Shown here one piece after another: positions 8,285 to 19,190 of a DNA stretch of 64,000 nucleotides. The translations under genes and the position numbers were made by a program. The notes beneath the pieces were generated by a model. That model had not been told where the DNA came from, ran no database searches, and saw only the letters and a program-made list of their open reading frames with translations. Position 1 is the first letter of the stretch. Every line of letters begins with the position of its first letter. Source of the stretch: Volvox africanus (lineage: Eukaryota; Chlorophyta; Chlorophyceae; Chlamydomonadales; Volvocaceae). Location of the stretch: positions 4,502,001-4,566,000 of the forward strand of contig BSDZ01000010.1 in the NCBI GenBank assembly GCA_030268105.1. Reading direction: 5' to 3'.

Positions 8285-10661
8285 ATGGAGACACATTCAC
8301 CAGTTGTTTGTAAATTGCTGGTCTGCTGTCCTAATGAAGAAAAGAGGCGTATTGATACTGAGATAAATCTGTCAGTGGTAGATTTCGAGCAGCTCCTTAC
8401 TGATGCAGCTGGCGCAAAATCAATCAGTGAAGTTTCAGTTCAGGTTTTAGACTCGGAGGATGAGGATGGCAAGCTTGTGGCCCAGCAGGTGGCGCCTGTG
8501 CAGCTGCTTAGCCGCTGCACTCGGTGGCTGAAGAAGGAAATTAGCGCGCCTTTCAAGGGGAAGGCTTGGAACCAGGCTCAGAAGAAACTAACTATCCACG
8601 TATCCCTAAAACAGCCATCTGTTCAATTGGTATCCCCTGAAGTAAGCAGAATCAGTATACGAAAGGATCATGATCGTGGTGAGCCATTAAAGTGGAGCAG
8701 GTCATATGAGCAGGCCGCCATCAACAAAGCCGTCCGCGACAACGTGCCGTACAACCTCGACAGCAGCCTGAAGAATCCACGGGTCCTCATTGCGAAGGAT
8801 ATTCAACGTGAGCCGCATCTGCAGCCCGTTTGGGATAAGTGCTTTGCTGCTGGCTTTGCACAAGTGGCTGACTTACAGCCAAGAGTTACGGTCGACTGCT
8901 TCAAGAAGAAATGGCAGAAGTACGTACATGTTTATTTTCCTAATGTCATGCTTCTAGTGATTATCTTGTTTGTGGTAATCATACATGCCATCCATATCAC
9001 TAGCTTACTTTCAGTGGGGACAGACAACAATAGAATGAAGCATGCACAGCATCATAAGTAAGCACTTTCATTCGGTGCATCCCATGTACTTTGTAGATAC
9101 GCAACGGATTACAATGCCCAACGTGCAAGGGATGAAAAGGTGAAGGCCACCCACAAGGAGGAACTTGCCTGCAAGCCAGGTTTGTGAGCTCCTATCCTAC
9201 TGCTACTGTCATCCATATACTTGTTTTACAACATTTTTTGATCAGGTTGATTGATAAAAAAATTCCTTTCTATGTATTTTGAAAAATGGAATTTGGGGTA
9301 AACGTGGGCCAAAGATTTGTTTTACGACAGAGGACATGCACGCCGCTTACGCTATGTACTGGATTACGAAATTTTTTGACAATGATGTGTATTATGGCAT
9401 CTGGCGTTGATGTTCGTCTTCGCATTATTTTTATGTAGAGGACCTTGAGAAGAAGCCATGGAAGAAGCTATGGAACAAGGAGTCTCGGGCAGCCTGGAGG
9501 AGCTTCAAGTACGCTCAGCCAGATAACCCAGATGCGGGTCCCAGTGAGCGCCGCATTGCGATGGAGGATTTGAATGTGACAGATCGGCAGCAGGAGCTTA
9601 TTAATGCACTTGTGCAGCGGAAGCAGATTGAAAGCAGTAAGACATCCTTCACCGTACCAGCCACTCCGGTGCCGGTTGGAGCTGGTGGAACAGCTCAGCA
9701 TACACCAGGCCTTGGTGCACTGGAGTTGCCAAAAGGCACTACGGTAAGATGTGATTATGCATGTGTTCACTTTTATTATTGCTGCTGCTTCGCCACCCTA
9801 ATAGTACGTACTTCTTAGTATGTTTGCAGAAAGTACGTCACAGTTCATGCATAACATTTGTTTCTTATTTTAGCTAGTTAAACAATAACAATTTTTTCAT
9901 GCCTTTATTTCCTCATTTACGAAATGCTTAATTGCTACCAAACCGCAGAAAAGCGGCCAAAATGACGAGCCGCCAGGAACTCAGGATGGGCGCACTAGCC
10001 AACGCCAAAAGCAGCCCGCACATGGTGAAGATGCATTGATGATGGTGCTGGCTGCCAATGCAGCTCGCATACATCAGAAGGAGAAGGAGATCAAGGCCGC
10101 TAGACGCCGACAGGTTAGTCCAAATAATAGTGGTAAAGAGAGTGGATGAAGGGGTGTGCAAATTTCCAGGCGCGCTTAGCAAGGTTATTGCAGGATGGGT
10201 GATGTACATTACTGATTGCATGTACAGGGATGTACAGGTCATTAATGTCCTTTAACCTGTTTTCTCCATTTTGTCTTTTATGTAATTGTTCCTATATTCC
10301 TCAAACATACTTCCTTTTCATGTAGGCAAAGAGTTCAGAGCCCTCTAAGGCAAGGAACTCCAGCAGGAATGCTACAAACTCAAGCAAGGCGGCAGCGAAA
10401 AAGGTACAGCCCATTCATCCTGTCTTCCCGTTTTAGTGAGTTGTAATTTTATGTTTCGTTCTAGTCTTTTAATTTGCTGCGTGCTTTGTGGTTTGATGTG
10501 GTATATGTCGATTTGTTTTTCTCTTTTTTAATAAAAAATGTAAGCTTATCATTTCTAAAATCATATATGTATGTTAATGGTGGGCCTTGAAGGTAACGAA
10601 CAATGACGATGTGTGGCCATCCACGAAAGTGAGACGGACAAGCACGGGCATCAAAAGAAAG
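8285..10661 (+). CDS. Gene D, copy B (3'-truncated): basic protein with possible trihelix/Myb-like segment
   Basis: Six exons with consistent GT-AG borders and phases: 8285-8919, 9097-9179, 9439-9743, 9949-10113, 10326-10403, 10593-10661; 445 codons. ATG 8285 is chosen because an in-frame TGA abuts it. Around residues 185-225 a Trp/Phe-spaced segment (VWDKCFAAGF...CFKKKWQKY) looks like a helical Myb/trihelix DNA-binding module. Downstream are a Lys/Trp-rich stretch (KKPWKKLWNKE), a Glu/Lys/Arg helix (HQKEKEIKAARRRQ) and a Ser/Lys-rich tail. The copy stops at the amplicon junction, so later exons seen at 48097-48711 are missing. Nuclear DNA binding is inference; family not recognised. Confidence 0.65.
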
Positions 10662-10680
10662 GTACATTATATTGAGGCCC

Positions 10681-11099
10681 ATAGGTCTGGTATTCCAAGC
10701 ATCTTTCGGAGGACATAAAGACTGGGTGGAACATGGTTACCAGGAGGTTAGCAGATATCCCTCAAGAACCGTAGCTGTCGATCTGCAACCACATCTCAAA
10801 CACGTCCAGCCATCTTTTCTTTCAGCCAGGCATATCCAAACTGACCCACGGTTATTCTTGCCTCTGCATGCATTCAATATGCATGTACATGCAGGAGAAC
10901 AATCTTATTTTCTTCCAAAGGCATGCATCCGTCAAACAAGGCAAGATGTTTAATAATGCCCTACAATAGGCCTCAACACTTCTCTTACCTTGGCACACTA
11001 CAACGCCATCACCATTATTCACAGTGACCCTCCACAGAGGGTCATCCAAACGTTATTTGTACGCTTGAACAGTGCTTCCTGAGGCAAGAAGCTCGGCTG
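10681..11099 (-). pseudogene. Gene U remnant (exon 3 and 3' end of exon 2), cut by copia-A #2
   Basis: The start of the next amplicon holds gene U exon 3 (10741-10861) and the last 111 bp of exon 2 (10989-11099) on the minus strand. The sequence then breaks into a 5'-truncated copia-A LTR at a short GCTG match. The zinc-finger and ubiquitin-like exons are gone, so this cannot be expressed as the full protein. Confidence 0.75.
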
Positions 11100-11343
11100 T
11101 CCTAGAGAAGGAGCTCGGAGCTGTCCTAGAGAAGGAGCTTGGAACTGTCCTAGAGTTAAGTGGAGCCATCCGAGAGGACAACCGGGCGGAACTCTTGGAA
11201 TAGCTAACAGCAGGCAATAATAGTATTTAAGGGTGCATAAACTCTGCAATAGTCACCCAACAGCTAGCAATCGTCTAGTGTCTTATACATCTGACCTCTG
11301 TAATACTTCATAGCAGCTTTAAACTTCCTTTATCTCCTTAACA

Positions 11344-11577
11344 GGTTATGAGCCCCGAGCGCACGTGCGCGGATGGCCGAGAGGTCGCCGGTTCGGATCC
11401 CACTGTCTGTTGACCAGGGCAGGGAGGCCGGGATGAGGTAGCTATCGGGAGACCGTGAAGCTCGACGGAGTGTCGCTCACGGGGGGGTGTTGGAATGTGA
11501 GCAACACTCATATACGAAAGAATGACAGAGCAAGTAATACGGCCCACGAGGGGCCGGGCGCTCTGCTGACTTCAACA
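11344..11577 (+). mobile_element. TRIM-like mini-retroelement inserted at the PBS
   Basis: Between two copies of the same primer-binding sequence (11344 and 11578) lies 234 bp unrelated to copia-A. After the first PBS come about 130 bp with tRNA-like boxes, a G-run (11481-11487) that looks like a polypurine tract, then a 90-bp segment 11488-11577 that starts TGTTGGAATG, ends CTTCAACA and is followed by the PBS. This is the layout PBS-internal-PPT-LTR-PBS of a terminal-repeat retrotransposon in miniature. It probably joined copia-A by template switching or recombination at the shared PBS. Confidence 0.55.
11374..11400 (+). other. tRNA-like A-box and B-box motifs
   Basis: TGGCCGAGAGG followed by GGTTCGGATCC resembles the RNA polymerase III internal promoter boxes of tRNA genes, but only about five bases separate them, so no cloverleaf can form. 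It may be a tRNA- or SINE-derived fragment inside the TRIM-like insert. Confidence 0.35.
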
Positions 11578-11637
11578 GGTTATGAGCCCCGCCTGGGCGC
11601 TCTGAGAGAACCAAGAACAACATGGGCCCTTGCCAAG

Positions 11638-14600
11638 TTGGCTGAACCCCTCGGTCTCAACAACTACTCTACATGGGCCTATCGGTTTGAGAACTTGTGT
11701 GCTGAGCATAACTTGAACAGGGCGCTGTTGACTGAGCCGGTTACAGATGAAGAGGTCGCTGCATCGGAGCGAGTGAAGACTCTGCTGGTGAAGAATGTGA
11801 AGGACTGCCATCTGCCGGTCATCAAGGCATCGCCGAACGCCAAAATGGCGTGGGATGGCCTTGCTGCGATTTTTGCCGCCAACAACCATGCCCGCAGATC
11901 TCAGCTGCGTCAGGAGTATACTAAGCTGGCGATGAAGAAGGGAGAGGCCCTGCCGGTGTACCTTGCAAGAGTGCGGGAGCTACACACAGATCTGCTGAAG
12001 GTGGGCCAGGCCACCAGTGAACAAGACATGACGTATGCAATGCTGACGGGTCTACCTCAGAAGTATGAGGTGATAGTGTCGATTTTGACGACACAGTCTG
12101 GTGAGCTTACGCTGTCTAGTGCAACCGCACAACTGCTGGCGTTCGAAGCTAGGGTAGGGAGCATGCATGAGGCCTCTACCAGCTCGTCTGCTTTTGTCAG
12201 TGCGGGTAGGGGAAGCTCAGCCACAGGAAGTGCGCCCCGACGTGGAGGAAGCCACGTCCGCGGCGGATCACGGGAGCCACTGCAGTGCTGGAACTGTGGA
12301 AAGCCCGGGCATCTGGAGAGGGGGTGCACTGCCCCCAGGATGGCTCAGAGGTCTGGCTCATGGAGCTCGGCGCCTAGAGGACCCGGTTATGGGTCAGGCG
12401 GCCTGGAGCGCACAAGAATGGGCGGCCATGGAGAGGCCGCGGGCGGGCCCAGCTTGGGGAGCGACCGCCGAGGTTATGGCCGGCACGACCATGTGGACGG
12501 TGCCGGCGACAGGGGCAATGCTAGCCCGAGGAACTTTGCCTTTGTGGCATCTGGGTCTGACCGCCTGAAAGGTTGGTACCTGGATTCTGGTGCATCTCAT
12601 CATCTGACATATGATGCAGATCAGATAGTGGACGTCCGCGAGCTGGCGGAGTCAGAAAAGTTTGAGATCCTGAGTGTGAACGGGGGGATCATCAGGCCCA
12701 CAGCGGTAGGGACTCTGAGGCTTATCCCCGGGGTCAATATGCATGCACGGGTGACGGTGGAAGAGGTGTATCTTGTTCCTGACAGCTTTGCAAATGTGCT
12801 GTCAGTTGCTGCCCTGGATAAGCAGGGTGGGTCAGTTTGCTTTGAGGATGGCCAAGTCACTATGCGCAAGGGTGGTGAGAAGATTCTGACGGGCCAGCGC
12901 TTGGGCGACCTGTATGCCCTATCATGTTTTTCGATTCCCAGGTCTGCTTCCAGGTTGAGATACACCCAGCCTTTTGGTGGAGTGGCTCATGGGAAGTCTG
13001 CATCTGAATCAATGGACTTGTGGCACCGCCGGTATGGACACCTTGGCCTAGGTAATCTTGAGAGGTTGGTGGGTGAAGGCATGGTGTCAGGGGTGCGTTT
13101 TGGAAAGGAGCAGGTGAAGGGAGCCGGAGATGCGGGTGTGTGCGAGCCATGTGTGATGTCACGGCAGCGCCGAGGGCCCTTCCCATCAACTGGGCATAAG
13201 GTGGATCAACCACTAGCTCTTATTCATCTTGATGTTTGTGGTCCGATGCCTGAGCGAACACCAACGGGTTCCCTCTACCTAACTGTCTTGTTGGATGACT
13301 ATACTGGTTTTTCGGCTGTAGCCTTTACACCTACCAAGGAAGCGGTGAAGGACAAGGTGATGACTATGGTGAATCAGCTGGAGACGTACAGTGGTTTTCG
13401 GGTCAAGGAGGTACGGTCTGATCAAGGGGGTGAGTTCATTAACAGTCCCCTGCAGGAGTTTTTCCGTACGAAAGGGATTCGGCATGGGCCTACGGTGGGG
13501 TATGCCCCCGAGCAGAATGGAGCTGCTGAGCGCTTGAATAGGACTCTGTTAGAGAAGATGCGTGCTCTATTGGCTGAGTCTCAACTTCCCCAATGCATGT
13601 GGGCTGAGGCTGTCTCTACGGCGAATTACCTTCGGAATATTTCACCTGTGTCCGGTCGGCCCTGCACCCCGTATGAAGCTTTCTCAGGGGAACATCCTGA
13701 TGTGAGTCATCTGCGTGTGTTTGGATGTACGGCATATGTCCATATCCCCAAGGAGAAGCGCAATAAATTAGATCCGGTAAGTCGCAAGGGTGTTCTGGTT
13801 GGGTACGGCGATGCAGGCCAGTACCGTATCCTTTTTTCAGACAATGTAGTGTCGGTGCACTCTGATGTCACCTTTGATGAGCGGAATGTCGGTGAGAAAG
13901 CACAGCAAGCTAGTCGTGCAAAGAAGTCCGTAAGGTGGCGCAACCCCGTAGACAGTACGCCTGATTCTGATAGTGATAGTGATGATGATGATGATAATGA
14001 TGAGTGGGAACCGGCCCCTCACACCCAAGGTGGCGGATCCTCTACTGGTGCAGGAGGTTCAGGGGATAACAGCGGTGGACCAACAGGGGGTGGTGATGCT
14101 TCCGGCGCAGGTCCCTCGGGGAGTTCGTCCGGTGCTGGCCCCTCTGTGGGTGCTGCCGGTGCGAGTAACAATTTTGAGTCTAGGTACCCTGTCCGTGATC
14201 GAAAACGGCCGTCCGAGTGGTGGCGCAGTGAGGACCCTAGGTCTGTTGCCGGCCGGGTCCATGTGGCTGCCGCAACCAAAGTGTCTGAGCCCAACACTTA
14301 TGCTGAAGCGGTGTCTGGGGCGCAGGCCAGCGAGTGGAAAAGGGCTATGGATGACGAAATTAACTCTCAGTTGGCAAATGGAACCTGGACCTTAGAAACA
14401 CCCCCGCCAGGCACGAAGCTTATTCCATGTCGCTGGGTGTATAAGGTGAAACACAATCCAGATGGTAGTGTTGAGCGGTTTAAAGCGCGCTTGGTCGCAA
14501 AAGGGTTTGTACAGCGCGAGGGGGTGGATTATGGTGAGCTCTTTGCGCCTACGTCCCGTAGCTCATCTTTTCGAGTCCTTTTAGCGGTTGCAGCGGCTAG

Positions 14601-14697
14601 AAAAATGCCCATTCACCAGCTAGATGTGACGACTGCGTTCTTGAATGGAGAACTGAAGGAGGATCTTTGGATGGAGCAGCCACCGGGGTACGAGTAG
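11638..14697 (+). CDS. Copia-A #2 gag-pol, interrupted in RT
   Basis: Apparently the same 1,019 codons as copy #1: CCHC knuckle, DSGA protease, HHCC and D,D,E integrase, and the N-terminal half of RT. It ends at the same TAG, with the same 32-bp deletion following. The open frame extends upstream through the PBS into the TRIM-like LTR to about 11455, but no ATG occurs there, so the extension is probably fortuitous. I give the start homologous to the other copies (a TTG codon). Confidence 0.88.
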   Translation: MAEPLGLNNYSTWAYRFENLCAEHNLNRALLTEPVTDEEVAASERVKTLLVKNVKDCHLPVIKASPNAKMAWDGLAAIFAANNHARRSQLRQEYTKLAMKKGEALPVYLARVRELHTDLLKVGQATSEQDMTYAMLTGLPQKYEVIVSILTTQSGELTLSSATAQLLAFEARVGSMHEASTSSSAFVSAGRGSSATGSAPRRGGSHVRGGSREPLQCWNCGKPGHLERGCTAPRMAQRSGSWSSAPRGPGYGSGGLERTRMGGHGEAAGGPSLGSDRRGYGRHDHVDGAGDRGNASPRNFAFVASGSDRLKGWYLDSGASHHLTYDADQIVDVRELAESEKFEILSVNGGIIRPTAVGTLRLIPGVNMHARVTVEEVYLVPDSFANVLSVAALDKQGGSVCFEDGQVTMRKGGEKILTGQRLGDLYALSCFSIPRSASRLRYTQPFGGVAHGKSASESMDLWHRRYGHLGLGNLERLVGEGMVSGVRFGKEQVKGAGDAGVCEPCVMSRQRRGPFPSTGHKVDQPLALIHLDVCGPMPERTPTGSLYLTVLLDDYTGFSAVAFTPTKEAVKDKVMTMVNQLETYSGFRVKEVRSDQGGEFINSPLQEFFRTKGIRHGPTVGYAPEQNGAAERLNRTLLEKMRALLAESQLPQCMWAEAVSTANYLRNISPVSGRPCTPYEAFSGEHPDVSHLRVFGCTAYVHIPKEKRNKLDPVSRKGVLVGYGDAGQYRILFSDNVVSVHSDVTFDERNVGEKAQQASRAKKSVRWRNPVDSTPDSDSDSDDDDDNDEWEPAPHTQGGGSSTGAGGSGDNSGGPTGGGDASGAGPSGSSSGAGPSVGAAGASNNFESRYPVRDRKRPSEWWRSEDPRSVAGRVHVAAATKVSEPNTYAEAVSGAQASEWKRAMDDEINSQLANGTWTLETPPPGTKLIPCRWVYKVKHNPDGSVERFKARLVAKGFVQREGVDYGELFAPTSRSSSFRVLLAVAAARKMPIHQLDVTTAFLNGELKEDLWMEQPPGYE

Positions 14698-14916
14698 GAA
14701 ACCTGCTGGTCTAAAGCAGGCCCCACGGTGCTGGTATGATAAGTTGTGTGAGAAGTTTGCCGAGATTGGGCTGTTCCCGTCTAAATCAGATCCGGCTATG
14801 TTTCTGAAGGTTGATGAAAGGGGAGTGGTGGTTGCATTGGTTCATGTGGATGATACGTGTGTGGCCTCAGATGATTTAGAATTGGTGCGGAAGGTGAAAG
14901 AGGCGATTGGTCAGTG
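14698..14916 (+). pseudogene. Copia-A #2 RT remnant, out of frame
   Basis: Same out-of-frame RT palm remnant with HVDD as in copy #1 (6188-6406), ending in the TGA at the internal deletion. Confidence 0.78.
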
Positions 14917-15359
14917 ATTCGGATTGGGCAGGAGACACAGTTACCCGCAGGTCAACAACTGGTTATGTTTTCCGAGTGAACGGTACTGCGATAAGTTGGA
15001 GCAGCCAGCTGCAGCGTACCGTGGCAGCATCATCAGTGGAGGCAGAGTATCAAGCTCTTTCCAGTGCGGTGAGAGAAGCCCTTTGGCTGTCAAAGCTGTC
15101 TGACGGTCTGAAGATCGGCACCTCCCCCTCGATTATTAAGGTGGATTCCCAGGGGGCGATGAATATCAGCAACAACCCTATGACGTCCCAGCAGTCCAAG
15201 CATATTGATGTGATGCATCATCTAGTCAGAGAGCGGGTCGCAAGTGGGGAGGTTGAGCTTAGGTACTGCCCTACGGAGAAGATGGTGGCTGATGTGATGA
15301 CGAAGGCCTTGGGTGAAGCCAAGTTCAAGTGGTGCCGTGCCTCCATGGGTGTAGTCTAG
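14907..15359 (+). CDS. Copia-A #2 RNase H
   Basis: 150 codons, matching copy #1 RNase H, including the Gly in LSDGL and Gln in SQQSK that distinguish copies #1 and #2 from #3 (Asp and Arg). Detached from RT by the shared deletion. Confidence 0.85.
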   Translation: MVSDSDWAGDTVTRRSTTGYVFRVNGTAISWSSQLQRTVAASSVEAEYQALSSAVREALWLSKLSDGLKIGTSPSIIKVDSQGAMNISNNPMTSQQSKHIDVMHHLVRERVASGEVELRYCPTEKMVADVMTKALGEAKFKWCRASMGVV

Positions 15360-15381
15360 TGGGGTTTGCACCGAGGGGGCG

Positions 15382-15684
15382 TGTTAAGTCTTGGACGGTG
15401 CAAACATTGGTTGCCACAACCTTGGAACTGTCCTAGAGAAGGAGCTCGGAGCTGTCCTAGAGAAGGAGCTTGGAACTGTCCTAGAGTTAAGTGGAGCCAT
15501 CCGAGAGGACAACCGGGCGGAACTCTTGGAATAGCTAACAGCAGGCAATAATAGTATTTAAGGGTGCATAAACTCTGCAATAGTCACCCAACAGCTAGCA
15601 ATCGTCTAGTGTCTTATACATCTGACCTCCTCTGACCTCTGTAATACTTCATAGCAGCTTTATACTTCCTTTATCTCCTTAACA
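15382..15684 (+). repeat. Copia-A 3' LTR (#2)
   Basis: 303-bp LTR with TGTTAAG/CTTAACA ends, preceded by the CCGAGGGGGCG polypurine tract and followed by GGCTG and the copia-B tail. Confidence 0.93.
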
Positions 15685-16202
15685 GGCTGTAGTTAAGCTG
15701 TTTTTGATAGTGAGGTCATTATTTCTTTTGACAATAACGTTCATAAACGAAGGATTACTTATTCTTGTTGTGGCATCTAACAGCACCAGTCCAGCATCGT
15801 CTCAATTGCCTTATCGTAGAGGTTTATTTCAGTGATACTTAGTAACTTGACGCTACTATCTTTGAGGAAGTGTGATATTGGAGTGCCCTATTCGACCATG
15901 ACGTGCATCCCGAGGGGGTGTGTTGTGATTATGCGGGATTTCACGTCATCATAATACCGTCTGATAACAGTTGTGCAATAGCTCTTACTTAGGTGCGAGT
16001 AACCGCGATGTAAGTTAGGTATCGCGATGAGTGCCGTACAGTTATTATCGCGAGTATATTGTTTGTGCGCACTCTGCGCTAATTAGTCTTGCGCGTTACT
16101 AACGTTGATACTATAATTATTTATGCCAAATATACACGGTTCTTGCGTCAATACATTGTAATCTATCCACGTTTCGCATCGGTTGCTCCTATCCTCGTAA
16201 GA
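15685..16202 (+). repeat. Copia-B 3' tail and LTR (second copy)
   Basis: Apparently identical to 7175-7692 (offset 8,510). It exists because the whole copia-A/copia-B/amplicon block was duplicated, not because of a separate insertion. Confidence 0.88.
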
Positions 16203-16794
16203 AGACTTGAATAGTAAATTACATGCATACGCACAGGAAGCTCCTTATACATGCATGTACGTGAAATACTGGGATACAGCCTCATCATCATACTTCCAGG
16301 AGCTTGCTAATAAGAAACTTGATTAACATTCCTTAAAAATAATTTATGACGTTTCTCATGAACTCGTTGACTAGCTTTTACGACAACCAACCGTTACATG
16401 CCGCAAATCGCTAGCCGCATGCGAAGAGCTAAACAGATTTTTTATGTAGGACGACGGCAATCATCAATATTATTGTAAAATAACATTCTTTATTGCTGCT
16501 GCACCTTGTATATATGTTAAGATTTAAAGGCTAGTGCACAGCATAACTTTTATAGCAGTTGCTCTTGCTTGCTTCACGGGTGGCATTAAATGTACATATA
16601 AAGGATGTTGTAAAGCAGGGTTACGAAACATTGTTGCTTACATGGGATTGATTGGCAGCAGCACAACCCTGGACGGAGTACCAAAGCACTTCTCTTCACT
16701 TTTTAGTAGTACGTAGGGCCCATGCCTCATGTCTGCAGCTGTATGTATCCTGCTGAAGGAGCAAGTTATTTGCAATAGTACAACCTTTTAATGA

Positions 16795-19171
16795 ATGGAG
16801 ACACATTCACCAGTTGTTTGTAAATTGCTGGTCTGCTGTCCTAATGAAGAAAAGAGGCGTATTGATACTGAGATAAATCTGTCAGTGGTAGATTTCGAGC
16901 AGCTCCTTACTGATGCAGCTGGCGCAAAATCAATCAGTGAAGTTTCAGTTCAGGTTTTAGACTCGGAGGATGAGGATGGCAAGCTTGTGGCCCAGCAGGT
17001 GGCGCCTGTGCAGCTGCTTAGCCGCTGCACTCGGTGGCTGAAGAAGGAAATTAGCGCGCCTTTCAAGGGGAAGGCTTGGAACCAGGCTCAGAAGAAACTA
17101 ACTATCCACGTATCCCTAAAACAGCCATCTGTTCAATTGGTATCCCCTGAAGTAAGCAGAATCAGTATACGAAAGGATCATGATCGTGGTGAGCCATTAA
17201 AGTGGAGCAGGTCATATGAGCAGGCCGCCATCAACAAAGCCGTCCGCGACAACGTGCCGTACAACCTCGACAGCAGCCTGAAGAATCCACGGGTCCTCAT
17301 TGCGAAGGATATTCAACGTGAGCCGCATCTGCAGCCCGTTTGGGATAAGTGCTTTGCTGCTGGCTTTGCACAAGTGGCTGACTTACAGCCAAGAGTTACG
17401 GTCGACTGCTTCAAGAAGAAATGGCAGAAGTACGTACATGTTTATTTTCCTAATGTCATGCTTCTAGTGATTATCTTGTTTGTGGTAATCATACATGCCA
17501 TCCATATCACTAGCTTACTTTCAGTGGGGACAGACAACAATAGAATGAAGCATGCACAGCATCATAAGTAAGCACTTTCATTCGGTGCATCCCATGTACT
17601 TTGTAGATACGCAACGGATTACAATGCCCAACGTGCAAGGGATGAAAAGGTGAAGGCCACCCACAAGGAGGAACTTGCCTGCAAGCCAGGTTTGTGAGCT
17701 CCTATCCTACTGCTACTGTCATCCATATACTTGTTTTACAACATTTTTTGATCAGGTTGATTGATAAAAAAATTCCTTTCTATGTATTTTGAAAAATGGA
17801 ATTTGGGGTAAACGTGGGCCAAAGATTTGTTTTACGACAGAGGACATGCACGCCGCTTACGCTATGTACTGGATTACGAAATTTTTTGACAATGATGTGT
17901 ATTATGGCATCTGGCGTTGATGTTCGTCTTCGCATTATTTTTATGTAGAGGACCTTGAGAAGAAGCCATGGAAGAAGCTATGGAACAAGGAGTCTCGGGC
18001 AGCCTGGAGGAGCTTCAAGTACGCTCAGCCAGATAACCCAGATGCGGGTCCCAGTGAGCGCCGCATTGCGATGGAGGATTTGAATGTGACAGATCGGCAG
18101 CAGGAGCTTATTAATGCACTTGTGCAGCGGAAGCAGATTGAAAGCAGTAAGACATCCTTCACCGTACCAGCCACTCCGGTGCCGGTTGGAGCTGGTGGAA
18201 CAGCTCAGCATACACCAGGCCTTGGTGCACTGGAGTTGCCAAAAGGCACTACGGTAAGATGTGATTATGCATGTGTTCACTTTTATTATTGCTGCTGCTT
18301 CGCCACCCTAATAGTACGTACTTCTTAGTATGTTTGCAGAAAGTACGTCACAGTTCATGCATAACATTTGTTTCTTATTTTAGCTAGTTAAACAATAACA
18401 ATTTTTTCATGCCTTTATTTCCTCATTTACGAAATGCTTAATTGCTACCAAACCGCAGAAAAGCGGCCAAAATGACGAGCCGCCAGGAACTCAGGATGGG
18501 CGCACTAGCCAACGCCAAAAGCAGCCCGCACATGGTGAAGATGCATTGATGATGGTGCTGGCTGCCAATGCAGCTCGCATACATCAGAAGGAGAAGGAGA
18601 TCAAGGCCGCTAGACGCCGACAGGTTAGTCCAAATAATAGTGGTAAAGAGAGTGGATGAAGGGGTGTGCAAATTTCCAGGCGCGCTTAGCAAGGTTATTG
18701 CAGGATGGGTGATGTACATTACTGATTGCATGTACAGGGATGTACAGGTCATTAATGTCCTTTAACCTGTTTTCTCCATTTTGTCTTTTATGTAATTGTT
18801 CCTATATTCCTCAAACATACTTCCTTTTCATGTAGGCAAAGAGTTCAGAGCCCTCTAAGGCAAGGAACTCCAGCAGGAATGCTACAAACTCAAGCAAGGC
18901 GGCAGCGAAAAAGGTACAGCCCATTCATCCTGTCTTCCCGTTTTAGTGAGTTGTAATTTTATGTTTCGTTCTAGTCTTTTAATTTGCTGCGTGCTTTGTG
19001 GTTTGATGTGGTATATGTCGATTTGTTTTTCTCTTTTTTAATAAAAAATGTAAGCTTATCATTTCTAAAATCATATATGTATGTTAATGGTGGGCCTTGA
19101 AGGTAACGAACAATGACGATGTGTGGCCATCCACGAAAGTGAGACGGACAAGCACGGGCATCAAAAGAAAG
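16795..19171 (+). CDS. Gene D, copy C (3'-truncated)
   Basis: Exons 16795-17429, 17607-17689, 17949-18253, 18459-18623, 18836-18913 and 19103-19171; 445 codons, same as copy B. TGA abuts the start ATG upstream. The last exons are missing because the amplicon junction falls 19 bp after exon 6. Distinguishing residues shared with B: Arg in PSERR, Ala-Ala in RAAW, Gln in KSGQN. Confidence 0.63.
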
Positions 19172-19190
19172 GTACATTATATTGAGGCCC

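Larger units (their letters stand above)
7693..11099 (+). repeat. Amplicon fragment B
   Basis: Plus-oriented array sequence equivalent to about 24928-28342, entered from copia-B on the left and left through a truncated copia-A LTR on the right. It carries all of gene D up to the amplicon junction (10680/10681) and 419 bp of the next amplicon. It differs from units E-H by a short non-A-rich sequence in place of the A-rich run near 7721-7740, and by single substitutions. Confidence 0.9.
11097..15684 (+). mobile_element. Copia-A #2 (5' LTR truncated, TRIM-like insert at PBS)
   Basis: From the primer-binding site at 11578 to the 3' LTR end at 15684 it matches copia-A #1 at a constant offset of 8,510 bp, including both pol deletions. 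The 5' LTR (11097-11343) lacks its first 49 or so bases, has lost one of the two CTGACCTC units and has a TTTAAAC substitution, so it comes from a different lineage from the other LTRs. No target duplication is seen: the left flank is amplicon and the right flank copia-B, as expected for a recombination product and not a fresh insertion. Confidence 0.9.

Noticed and set aside
10461..10953. Short ORFs over the amplicon junction
   Set aside because: They cross introns and the fusion point of two genes; they are by-products of the junction and not coding.
11374..11400. A tRNA gene
   Set aside because: A-box and B-box-like motifs are only a few bases apart, with no anticodon arm or acceptor stem pairing.
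14698..14700. The copia-A #1/#2 TAG in RT as support for UAG=Gln
   Set aside because: It sits beside a 32-bp frameshifting deletion, so the frame is lost anyway; it is not informative about the code.
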